Below, in pieces: positions 6,946 through 13,135 of a stretch of 13,135 nt of DNA. The DNA lies in contig VSNJ01000116.1 of NCBI GenBank assembly GCA_009774235.1, forward strand, positions 1 through 13,135, in the 5' to 3' direction. Below the pieces are notes generated by a model. The model was not told the DNA's origin, did no database searches, and saw nothing but the letters and a program-made list of their open reading frames with translations. Numbering within the stretch: position 1 is the stretch's first letter; each line of letters starts with the position of its first letter. Both the position numbers and the translations under genes were made by a program. The stretch comes from Lachnospiraceae bacterium (GTDB lineage: Bacteria; Bacillota; Clostridia; Lachnospirales; Lachnospiraceae).

Positions 6946-7737
6946 TTAAATACTGCTACCTGCCATATCCTTTTCTGCTAGTTTTAAATCATCCAGGTCA
7001 TCAATCTCATACCATCCCCTCTGGATATGCAATGCTTTAAGCTTATAACCTTCATCAGCCATTCCCTGTAACAAATCAGTCATGTACATCTTATAATAAT
7101 CTCTGTCTGTCCTCCAAAGTTTCCTGCCAGACTTTGTCCTTTCCAAAGCTTCCCTGCTGGTTTCTAGCAGGGCTTCCAGACCTTTCCCTTTAAAACGCAT
7201 AAGCCCTATATACTGTGATTGTATTTTACTTATATTTGTAGTCTTCTGCCCTATTTCAGCCAGACAGCCCTCATGGTCAATTACTAATGTTTCTGCATCA
7301 TCAAGCGGGTCTGGACATCTTGCTGACCAGTAACTGTACCATCCGTCATCAACAACTACTGATGCTTCTTCCGTATTCCCTAGTACTTCCTGAAGTACAG
7401 GAATACTATATATAATATCCCCATAAGAAACCAATATGTCATCATTTTCTTCCAGTATATCCCTGGCACACATAAGTGAATATACCATATTGGTCGTTTC
7501 ATATTCCCTGTTCACTATAAAATGTATACTTGTATTGTTAAGTCCTTCCTTTAAAACTTCACTTTTATATCCTGAAACTATTGTAATATCATTTTCCTTT
7601 ATACCGCAGGAATACATTGTGTTAAGCTGCCTCTTTATAATGCTCTTGCCGTTTACTTCCACCATACATTTTGGGCAGTTATCAGTCAGTGGTCTTAACC
7701 TTGTTCCCTGCCCTGCTGCTAAAATAATTACTTTCAT
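6946..7737 (-). CDS. Nucleotidyltransferase, probable L-glutamine-phosphate cytidylyltransferase (Cj1416-like)
   Basis: This is a 263-residue sugar-nucleotidyltransferase-fold enzyme. The signature LAAGQGTRLRPLT at 6-18, Lys24 in PKCMVEVNGK, the metal-binding YGD at 105-107 and the late acidic stretch GWYEIDDLDDL at 241-251 are all present, so it should be active. Many relatives use CTP or UTP with phosphocholine or sugar phosphates. Here the neighbours (PEP-synthase-like kinase, peptidase C26-type amidotransferase, APS-kinase-like kinase) match the C. jejuni MeOPN set, where Cj1416 joins CTP and glutamine phosphate to give CDP-glutamine. The substrate is inferred from that context. It starts three bases after the amidotransferase stop with GAGGTGG as ribosome binding site, so it is translationally linked. 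The alternative is a sugar-phosphate or phosphocholine nucleotidyltransferase. Confidence 0.82.
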   Translation of the reverse strand: MKVIILAAGQGTRLRPLTDNCPKCMVEVNGKSIIKRQLNTMYSCGIKENDITIVSGYKSEVLKEGLNNTSIHFIVNREYETTNMVYSLMCARDILEENDDILVSYGDIIYSIPVLQEVLGNTEEASVVVDDGWYSYWSARCPDPLDDAETLVIDHEGCLAEIGQKTTNISKIQSQYIGLMRFKGKGLEALLETSREALERTKSGRKLWRTDRDYYKMYMTDLLQGMADEGYKLKALHIQRGWYEIDDLDDLKLAEKDMAGSSI

Positions 7738-7740
7738 ACA

Positions 7741-8346
7741 TTACCACCTCTTTTTAAATAAATCCTGGATTCTTGTAATGTCTTCTTCCCTGAAAACTTC
7801 TTCCCGTTCTGGATGCCACATTGTACCAAACACATTGTACTTCTGACATGTGGCAGCTTCTATTACGCCATCACTTGTCCATGCTTCTGCAGTAAGTGGT
7901 GGCTTAAGTAAGAAACACCCCTGGTTATGAAAACTATTAACATCCATACTGCCTGCTGGTCCTTCCAATTTATGGCGCACTCCGACATGCCCCTGGACTT
8001 CTTCCAATTTACATCCAAAATAATCTAAAATTACCTGCATGCCTCTGCAAAATCCATAAACAGGTATACCATTTTTAATGCAAAGCTGTATAAGACTCTT
8101 TTCTGTTACATCCCTTTCTAGTGCATCCCCTCCATATTTTACAAGGCTGTTCCCTCCTGTCAGTACAATACCAGCAGGTTCTAGCTTTATAAACATTTGT
8201 ATTGCAATTTCTTTTATATTTGGTACTGGTACAGGCAAAAAACCACATGCATGGATAAACCTTGCAATATCCTGGTCTGCACAATCTCTTCTTTCACCAT
8301 AGCTTTCTATTATTTCCACCCTTTGTGTATATAAAACTATATCCAT
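7741..8346 (-). CDS. Class I glutamine amidotransferase/peptidase C26, probable CDP-glutamine hydrolase (Cj1417-like)
   Basis: This 201-residue single-domain class I glutamine amidotransferase has its triad visible: Cys100 in GFCRGMQ, and His178 and Glu180 in WHPE. The oxyanion-side loop LTGGNS is at 62-67. It has no synthetase domain, so it is a stand-alone gamma-glutamyl hydrolase of the peptidase C26 kind. In C. jejuni the equivalent protein Cj1417 hydrolyses CDP-L-glutamine to cytidine diphosphoramidate and glutamate. The flanking cytidylyltransferase and glutamine-kinase-like genes make that the best reading here. The gene starts three bases after the methyltransferase stop (AAGGA about 11 bases upstream). 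Alternatives are gamma-glutamyl-GABA hydrolase or another gamma-glutamyl hydrolase, which this neighbourhood does not favour. The fold is certain; the substrate is inferred. Confidence 0.85.
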   Translation of the reverse strand: MDIVLYTQRVEIIESYGERRDCADQDIARFIHACGFLPVPVPNIKEIAIQMFIKLEPAGIVLTGGNSLVKYGGDALERDVTEKSLIQLCIKNGIPVYGFCRGMQVILDYFGCKLEEVQGHVGVRHKLEGPAGSMDVNSFHNQGCFLLKPPLTAEAWTSDGVIEAATCQKYNVFGTMWHPEREEVFREEDITRIQDLFKKRW

Positions 8347-8349
8347 ATC

Positions 8350-9105
8350 TTAGTTATCCTTTGCTTGTGCCATCCATATCCTGGTAGTATAAGGGATTTT
8401 AATATATCCACTACCTGCTGCTTCCACTGCACCACGTATCTGCTGGTTTATAAAATCAAATTTATCTTTTGACTGCCTATGTACAGTGCCATGTGATTTC
8501 CATCCTTCAATAAAATCTTCTGCCAGGACATCATGCACTACAGTACCTTCAATATAAACCACTTCATTAAATAAACCACTTGCATTTATTATGTCTGTCT
8601 GGTCTTCACGCCTTGTTCCATATGAATAACCTGGTATTTCTTTTTTTAGTATGTTTTCAATTTCCATCTGTAATGGGTCATCCAGATTCCTGTGGTTCCA
8701 CATACATGCAAACCACCCGCCTGGTTTTAAAATCCTCTTGCTTTCTTGTAATGCTTCCTGCCTGTTACACACATTAAAAGAAGAACCAAATGTGACAATA
8801 TTAAAAACACCTGTCTCCATACCTGTATGTTCACCAATTCCCTCATACCAGCTTACATTATTGTACTGTGCTGTCCTTTTTATCCCATTGCTCCGCATTG
8901 CATCATTCGGTTCCACCGCACAGACATCCAGCCCAAAACTTGCCAGTTCCAATGTAAGATGAGCCGCCCCAGCACCTATATCACATGCCTTATCCCCTTT
9001 TCCTAGTTTTGCTGTTACAAACATCTTACTGATTGCATCCTGTGCATATCCTGGTCTCTTAAGGTATGCTTCCGCCAGATCTGTGTAATCCCATTCTGTT
9101 TTCAT
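8350..9105 (-). CDS. Class I SAM-dependent methyltransferase, candidate phosphoramidate O-methyltransferase
   Basis: This is a 251-residue Rossmann-fold methyltransferase. Motif I is CDIGAGAAHLTLEL at 41-54, the acidic residue binding the SAM ribose is Glu65 in VEPND, and a post-motif region ILKPGGWFACMWNHRN is at 125-140. It resembles the UbiE/type 11 class, which gives little substrate information. It sits between the glutamine-kinase-like gene (4-base ATGA overlap) and the amidotransferase gene (3-base gap), so it belongs to the same pathway unit. In C. jejuni two methyltransferase genes (Cj1419, Cj1420) accompany the phosphoramidate enzymes and are linked to the O-methyl group. Methylation of the phosphoramidate is therefore the most likely role. 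A sugar methyltransferase for the same glycan is the alternative. AAGGAG lies 11 bases before the ATG. Confidence 0.85.
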   Translation of the reverse strand: MKTEWDYTDLAEAYLKRPGYAQDAISKMFVTAKLGKGDKACDIGAGAAHLTLELASFGLDVCAVEPNDAMRSNGIKRTAQYNNVSWYEGIGEHTGMETGVFNIVTFGSSFNVCNRQEALQESKRILKPGGWFACMWNHRNLDDPLQMEIENILKKEIPGYSYGTRREDQTDIINASGLFNEVVYIEGTVVHDVLAEDFIEGWKSHGTVHRQSKDKFDFINQQIRGAVEAAGSGYIKIPYTTRIWMAQAKDN

Positions 9106-11456
9106 ATTAACTTTTTCTCCTTCCTTACTATCCTGATAACTTTTGCAGTACAGTCAATCTCAAGCACTGATGCTGACCTGTATTCACCAAACTTTTTCCC
9201 ACCAGTACCAACTACGGCAGGAATCCCCAGTTCCCCGGCTCTGATTGCCATATGTGAATTAGCTCCCCCATACATTGTTATAAAACCTTTTATACCATGT
9301 GAAAAAATCCAGTCATATCCAGGGTCTGCACTTGGAATTAAAACTATTTTCCCACTTATATTTCCATATGTACCCTCACCTTCCAGAACCACTGTACTGC
9401 CCCTGGCACTGCCAAGTGTTATATAATTTGGTTCTGTATCAGGGTAATAAAAATGCCATACATCAGAAGGTTTTAGTATCAATGGTGGCAGGGTAACTGA
9501 TTCTGTAAGGCTGTATTCCTTTTTGCCAGAAACAACAGCATCCCTGAATACATCCCCCATATCCTTTACAGAAACATACATTTCCTGTACCGTTTTTATG
9601 CTTACATATGCAAAGTCTTCTTCTTTTATGCCATATACTTTGCCCAGGCTGCCTGCCATCTGTATTACCCTGCTTAAACTCCTGGTAAAAACAAATTTCC
9701 CATATTCCCTGCTTTCAATAGCGCCTTTTATAAAATCCATAAGCCTGAGTACATTACTGTCCAGCCCGTTTTCTTCCAGTGCTGTTTCCAGCTTATGCAT
9801 CTGTCCAAGTGACATCCTGAAAACATTGATGTCTTTTCCATCCCCACCATCCAGAGTGTCCCTGCTGTCCCAGTCAAAATACAGGCCAGGTGCCTCATCA
9901 TACCTTCTTGAATTAATATCATATGTACCAGGTCTAAGATGGCCATATTTATCAAGGAAACTTTCTTTTGACAGAAGTACAAAATCCTTGCCCATATTAG
10001 AACTCACTGTACTTACCCCGTTCATAAACTGCTGGTACTCTTCACATGATATGATACCTTCTGATACCATTGACTGCAGCATCTGCACAGCAATAAATGC
10101 TGCCCTTGCAAGCCCTGCAAAAGGAAGTGTCCCATATCTTTTACAGTCTTCAACAAGCCAGTATATCTTTTCAATATCTGTCATACTGCTTGAAACAACC
10201 TCACCATACCTTTTTTCTAAAATTTTTATCTTTTCATAATCCCTGCGCCACAGCCCAGTTTCATGGTCAATTATGTTATTGGTAAGGTTTCTTAGTGCAT
10301 CCAGCACCTGCTGTACCTCACCACTTGTAAAACCATTCTTTTCTAATACCCTGGCACGTTGTGGCAGGTCAAGCGTATAACATGAAAATACAATATCAAA
10401 CTCAACTTTGTCATGTTTTGATGGGTCAGCTTCAAGGCTGCTTATATAATAATTTACAAGTTTTTCACTTATTTTTTCATCCAGGCCTGCTGGTATAAAA
10501 GAATTAAAGCTTACCCTTATATCTATATATGGCAGGCCACAAAAGCTAACCATCAATGGAAAACTCCTTAAATTCCTGTACCCGTAATTGTCCCTTTGGT
10601 ATGCCCATATACTGTCTGTTACAAGTTCCCTGTACAATGACAGTGCCAGCGGCTTTGGACGTACACCTATCATTTCTGCAGGGTTCCAGTCTGGCATTAC
10701 ACCGTATATTGTCTTATTTCCACATAAAAATGGCTTTGGATGCTGCGCTTCCCTGATTTTCTTTTCTGCCAGCACCAGCGCCTGCTCCTGCCATATATAG
10801 TCCGCTATCCCAGCTTTAAGGCATAATACCCTTACCTGCAGTATAAACAGCCTGCCATTGTTATCAATAGCAAACTCAACATCAAGGTTATCCTGGCCAC
10901 ACAGACTTTCAAGTTCAGCAAGCGCCTGGCATACCTTATCCATGTCATCCTCTATATACTCTGTATTCCTGCCCTTGAACACATAAAGCAGTCTGCTGTT
11001 CCCTGATGTACCTGATGTTATGGAAGATGTAGAGCCTGTACTGTCATAATTGATTACATAGTAGTTCCCAAGTGTGTTAGGGTCTGCTGTAAATGCAACC
11101 CCACAAGTTTTCACATCCTTTAATAAAGGCTGTACAAGCACCTGGTTACCAGGGTGGTTGTCATTAAATGAACCTAACACTGTTGAAACTGCATTAAAAA
11201 AATGGTCTTTCCCTGAAACTCCACTGACAGACTCAAACTTCCCTGCCTGTGAACTTAAAGCTGTATCTTCATCCAGTGCACTACTTCTTACAATGAACAT
11301 TTCCCCTGGCAGCCCTGATGACACCCTGTCCCATACATTTTCACTATTTTCATTCCATTCACCTGCTGTAAAATACACAAGTGGCAGTACTTCTGCCTTT
11401 GATAATTTCCCCTGGAGCCTTCCAAGAGTCTCTGCCTTTGTACCAAGTTTAACCAT
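9102..11456 (-). CDS. PEP-synthase-like dikinase, probable L-glutamine kinase (Cj1418-like)
   Basis: This 784-residue protein has the layout of PEP synthase and rifampicin phosphotransferase. An N-terminal PPDK-type ATP-grasp domain covers residues 1 to about 215, with FIVRSSALDEDTALSSQAGK at 54-73 and VEFAIDNNGRLFILQVR at 193-209. A middle substrate-binding region follows. A C-terminal swivelling phosphohistidine domain has GGANSHMAIRAGELGIPAVV at 730-749, with His735 as the phospho-carrier. It lacks the PEP/pyruvate barrel domain of real PEP synthase, so its acceptor must be something else. Together with the neighbouring amidotransferase and cytidylyltransferase this points to a glutamine kinase (ATP + Gln + H2O to Gln-phosphate + AMP + Pi), as shown for C. 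jejuni Cj1418. The ATG at 11456 is preferred: it overlaps the kinase stop by 8 bases and has GGAGG nine bases upstream. Upstream ATGs in frame overlap the preceding gene. An antibiotic phosphotransferase is a less likely alternative. Confidence 0.85.
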   Translation of the reverse strand: MVKLGTKAETLGRLQGKLSKAEVLPLVYFTAGEWNENSENVWDRVSSGLPGEMFIVRSSALDEDTALSSQAGKFESVSGVSGKDHFFNAVSTVLGSFNDNHPGNQVLVQPLLKDVKTCGVAFTADPNTLGNYYVINYDSTGSTSSITSGTSGNSRLLYVFKGRNTEYIEDDMDKVCQALAELESLCGQDNLDVEFAIDNNGRLFILQVRVLCLKAGIADYIWQEQALVLAEKKIREAQHPKPFLCGNKTIYGVMPDWNPAEMIGVRPKPLALSLYRELVTDSIWAYQRDNYGYRNLRSFPLMVSFCGLPYIDIRVSFNSFIPAGLDEKISEKLVNYYISSLEADPSKHDKVEFDIVFSCYTLDLPQRARVLEKNGFTSGEVQQVLDALRNLTNNIIDHETGLWRRDYEKIKILEKRYGEVVSSSMTDIEKIYWLVEDCKRYGTLPFAGLARAAFIAVQMLQSMVSEGIISCEEYQQFMNGVSTVSSNMGKDFVLLSKESFLDKYGHLRPGTYDINSRRYDEAPGLYFDWDSRDTLDGGDGKDINVFRMSLGQMHKLETALEENGLDSNVLRLMDFIKGAIESREYGKFVFTRSLSRVIQMAGSLGKVYGIKEEDFAYVSIKTVQEMYVSVKDMGDVFRDAVVSGKKEYSLTESVTLPPLILKPSDVWHFYYPDTEPNYITLGSARGSTVVLEGEGTYGNISGKIVLIPSADPGYDWIFSHGIKGFITMYGGANSHMAIRAGELGIPAVVGTGGKKFGEYRSASVLEIDCTAKVIRIVRKEKKLI

Positions 11457-11967
11457 TGCCATCCCCCTCCATGCCTGGCCTTTCCCATATAAAACATGCT
11501 GCCTCTGCTGGCGTAAGGCTGCCATCATTAATAACAATGATATCCGGGCTCTCTGGAAGTTCAGGCTCCAGGTCCATGCCAACCACATTTTCCCCGCTGC
11601 TGTAAAGGTTTTTCTGGTTACGCTGCACTAATACACTGGCAGGTACCTCAATATAAATTTCCTTGTACTTTTCTATATTCTGGCGGTTCCATATGCGTAC
11701 TTCATGGAACATCGATATTGTACATATAACCACATCCTGCCCCTGCCCTGCCAGAAGGCGGCAAAGCCTTGAATAACGCATTGCACATTTAAACCTGTCA
11801 TCTTTCCCATATCCAAGGTCATTGCCAAATACTTCACGCAATGTGTCACCGTCCAGGAAAACAGCATTTTCTTTCTGGCTGCGCAGCCTTTCAAAAAAAA
11901 TCCTGCCTATTGTTGTTTTCCCAGCTCCAGAAAGACCAGTAAACCAGTAAACTGTACCTTTATCCAT
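11449..11967 (-). CDS. APS-kinase-like P-loop kinase, probable cytidine diphosphoramidate kinase (Cj1415-like)
   Basis: This 172-residue P-loop kinase has the APS kinase (CysC) fold: Walker A GLSGAGKTT at 11-19, FLDGD at 37-41 and an NDLGYGKDDR stretch at 49-58 typical of CysC. It departs from real APS kinases after that. The usual SxxSPF region reads CTISMFHEVRIWNR, and the lid with its GFTG(I/V) and PYE motifs is replaced by a short NLYSSGENVVGMDLEPELPE. No ATP sulfurylase gene is nearby. In C. jejuni the CysC-like Cj1415 phosphorylates the 3'-OH of cytidine diphosphoramidate, and this operon has that enzyme's partners. The ATG at 11967 is chosen over the frame's ATG at 12036 because it has GGGGGA just upstream, starts right at the conserved domain and overlaps the sulfotransferase stop by only 8 bases. 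An ordinary APS kinase making PAPS for the neighbouring transferase is the main alternative. Confidence 0.82.
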   Translation of the reverse strand: MDKGTVYWFTGLSGAGKTTIGRIFFERLRSQKENAVFLDGDTLREVFGNDLGYGKDDRFKCAMRYSRLCRLLAGQGQDVVICTISMFHEVRIWNRQNIEKYKEIYIEVPASVLVQRNQKNLYSSGENVVGMDLEPELPESPDIIVINDGSLTPAEAACFIWERPGMEGDGNG

Positions 11968-13129
11968 TACTGTCCCCCAATTCCAGATAAGAACCAAACT
12001 GGAAATATTCTGGATACTTATCTTTATTTTCTTCAAGAATTAACAACTGTGTACATAAAAGTTCCATTTTCTTATGAAACCTTGCCTTATCTGCTTCATC
12101 TTTAAATGAAATATATTTTTCAAAACAAAATGGAATACGGAATAATCCTGCCATTTCTTCAAATGTACCAGGATACTTGTCCCTGTCTATATACGAATAT
12201 CCATATGCCTTACTTTTTTCCCTGAATAATAAATCCAGCCTAAACTTATCAAAAGTATCAAAATATTCATCATATGTATGATAGACTGGCTTTAAATCAA
12301 AACCTGTAATTTTTTCCCCATTAGAAACATATACACTTTCCTTGCCAGATAAAGTTGTTTGAAGAAGAGTATTACTCCAAGGAATTTCCAATATATGACA
12401 TAACTTTTCTAATATTTGTTCTGGATTAGTTTTCAAGTCTTCAAAACGTATTCTGATAATATCATATTTTCTTTCAATTTCATCCATAGTACTGCCAGAC
12501 ATCATATATAATAGAAAATAAATAATACTAGAATTTATTGTTCCCTGGTTTATACCCCGTTCCCATTTAATTGCAGAACCAAAACGTTTATATGGATTAC
12601 GTAGCATTTCTAACAATATAACTTCAAATCCCATTTGTTCAAGCCATTTAAAAATACTATTACGCATTATCATATTTTCATGTATATCCATATAAATAAT
12701 TGCTTCACCTTTAGGAATATTGCCATATAATAATTCATAATTTACTAAATGAATTATTAAAAATAAATCTCTTTCAGAATATTCTTTTCCAGGTTTTATA
12801 TATTTTTTTAGAATACTCTTATAATCTTCTAGCTTTAATACTACATTACCAGCACACTCACTAATCTTAGATATAATTGCTTCTGTTAAAGTTTCTTCAG
12901 GTTCTTTAATTACACTTTTAATAATATACCAAATATTAAGGCTCCAGCCTGAAATTCCAAGATATAATATATTAGGATGGGAATCCAGTAAAGAATCAAT
13001 AAATAAAGAACCAGAAAATGAAGAAGTTTTTAAAAATAAAACCTTTTTAACTTGTAAACCACAAGTATTTTTAAAATCTTCAAACTGGCAGTTATTATGT
13101 ACAGAAACAAATTCTTCACAATATACCAT
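11960..13129 (-). CDS. Sulfotransferase-superfamily protein, candidate phosphoramidyl transferase
   Basis: This 389-residue protein is of the PAPS-dependent sulfotransferase fold. A 5'-phosphate-binding loop region KVLFLKTSSFSGSLF is at 29-43 and ends in LLDSHPNI. A 3'-phosphate-binding motif is in MLRNPYKRFGSAIKWERG, with Arg177 and Ser185 eight residues apart, as in classical sulfotransferases. The family's downstream block IRFEDLKTNPEQILEKLC is at 227-244. A C-terminal extension of about 120 residues has no known match by eye. No signal peptide is visible, so it should be cytoplasmic. Its donor would be a 3'-phosphorylated nucleotide made by the next gene's kinase. If that kinase makes 3'-phospho-CDP-phosphoramidate, this protein may transfer phosphoramidate rather than sulfate. 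The ATG at 13129 lies six bases from the window edge with no stop before it, so the true start could be farther upstream. The gene looks clearly more AT-rich than the genes after it. Confidence 0.75.
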   Translation of the reverse strand: MVYCEEFVSVHNNCQFEDFKNTCGLQVKKVLFLKTSSFSGSLFIDSLLDSHPNILYLGISGWSLNIWYIIKSVIKEPEETLTEAIISKISECAGNVVLKLEDYKSILKKYIKPGKEYSERDLFLIIHLVNYELLYGNIPKGEAIIYMDIHENMIMRNSIFKWLEQMGFEVILLEMLRNPYKRFGSAIKWERGINQGTINSSIIYFLLYMMSGSTMDEIERKYDIIRIRFEDLKTNPEQILEKLCHILEIPWSNTLLQTTLSGKESVYVSNGEKITGFDLKPVYHTYDEYFDTFDKFRLDLLFREKSKAYGYSYIDRDKYPGTFEEMAGLFRIPFCFEKYISFKDEADKARFHKKMELLCTQLLILEENKDKYPEYFQFGSYLELGDSNG

Positions 13130-13135
13130 ATGGGA

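Noticed and set aside
6925..6957. AGCAGT/ACTGCT inverted repeat around the cytidylyltransferase stop.
   Set aside because: A six-base stem with a loop of about 20 AT-rich bases and no T tract is not convincing as a terminator or recombination site.
9523..10239. A 238-codon plus-strand frame opposite the dikinase gene.
   Set aside because: It lies fully inside a well-supported gene on the other strand and has Ser/Leu/Pro-rich shadow composition.
11457..11588. An N-terminal extension of the dikinase starting at 11588.
   Set aside because: The extra 44 residues overlap the conserved end of the upstream kinase in another frame and look non-native. The ATG at 11456 has a better-placed ribosome binding site.
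1..13135. CRISPR arrays, insertion sequences, tRNA or rRNA genes.
   Set aside because: No spaced direct repeats, transposase genes with terminal repeats, or RNA gene signatures were seen on either strand.

Overview
All credible genes lie on the minus strand, so the window reads right to left. Low-to-moderate GC, strong purine-rich ribosome binding sites, frequent ATA (Ile) and AGG (Arg) codons, a Clostridia-type BMP lipoprotein and a methyl-accepting chemotaxis protein suggest a motile Clostridia, probably Lachnospiraceae. TGA is used as a stop here (for example at the end of the glutamine-kinase-like gene). The taxon is an inference.

The right half (13129 to 6946) is a very compact operon of six genes: a sulfotransferase-superfamily protein, an APS-kinase-like kinase, a PEP-synthase-like dikinase, a class I SAM methyltransferase, a class I glutamine amidotransferase (peptidase C26) and a sugar-type nucleotidyltransferase. 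Neighbours overlap by 8, 8 and 4 bases or are separated by 3 bases. The kinase, dikinase, amidotransferase and nucleotidyltransferase are the four enzyme types that make the activated phosphoramidate used for O-methyl phosphoramidate (MeOPN) capsule decoration in Campylobacter jejuni (Cj1415 to Cj1418). By that analogy the pathway here would be: glutamine + ATP to glutamine phosphate; + CTP to CDP-glutamine; hydrolysis to cytidine diphosphoramidate + glutamate; 3'-phosphorylation to a PAPS-like donor; transfer to a glycan by the sulfotransferase-fold protein; and O-methylation by the methyltransferase. This is the main discovery of the window: a candidate phosphoramidate surface-modification operon in a Gram-positive lineage, with a candidate transferase.

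Downstream of it lie a shortened tyrosine-recombinase-like gene (6888 to 6151) and an AT-rich 517-base intergenic region. That region holds a terminator-like hairpin, two promoter candidates and a striking pair of 10-bp inverted sites whose centres are 42 bp apart.

The left half holds a BMP-family substrate-binding lipoprotein with an odd N-terminal extension (5633 to 4230), a structured 219-base intergenic region, a Cache-type chemotaxis receptor (4010 to 2295), and the DNA repair pair sbcD (2269 to 1115) and sbcC (1027 to beyond base 1). The sbcC reading frame contains a single in-frame TGA at 181..179, after which clearly SbcC-like coiled-coil sequence continues in the same frame to the window edge.
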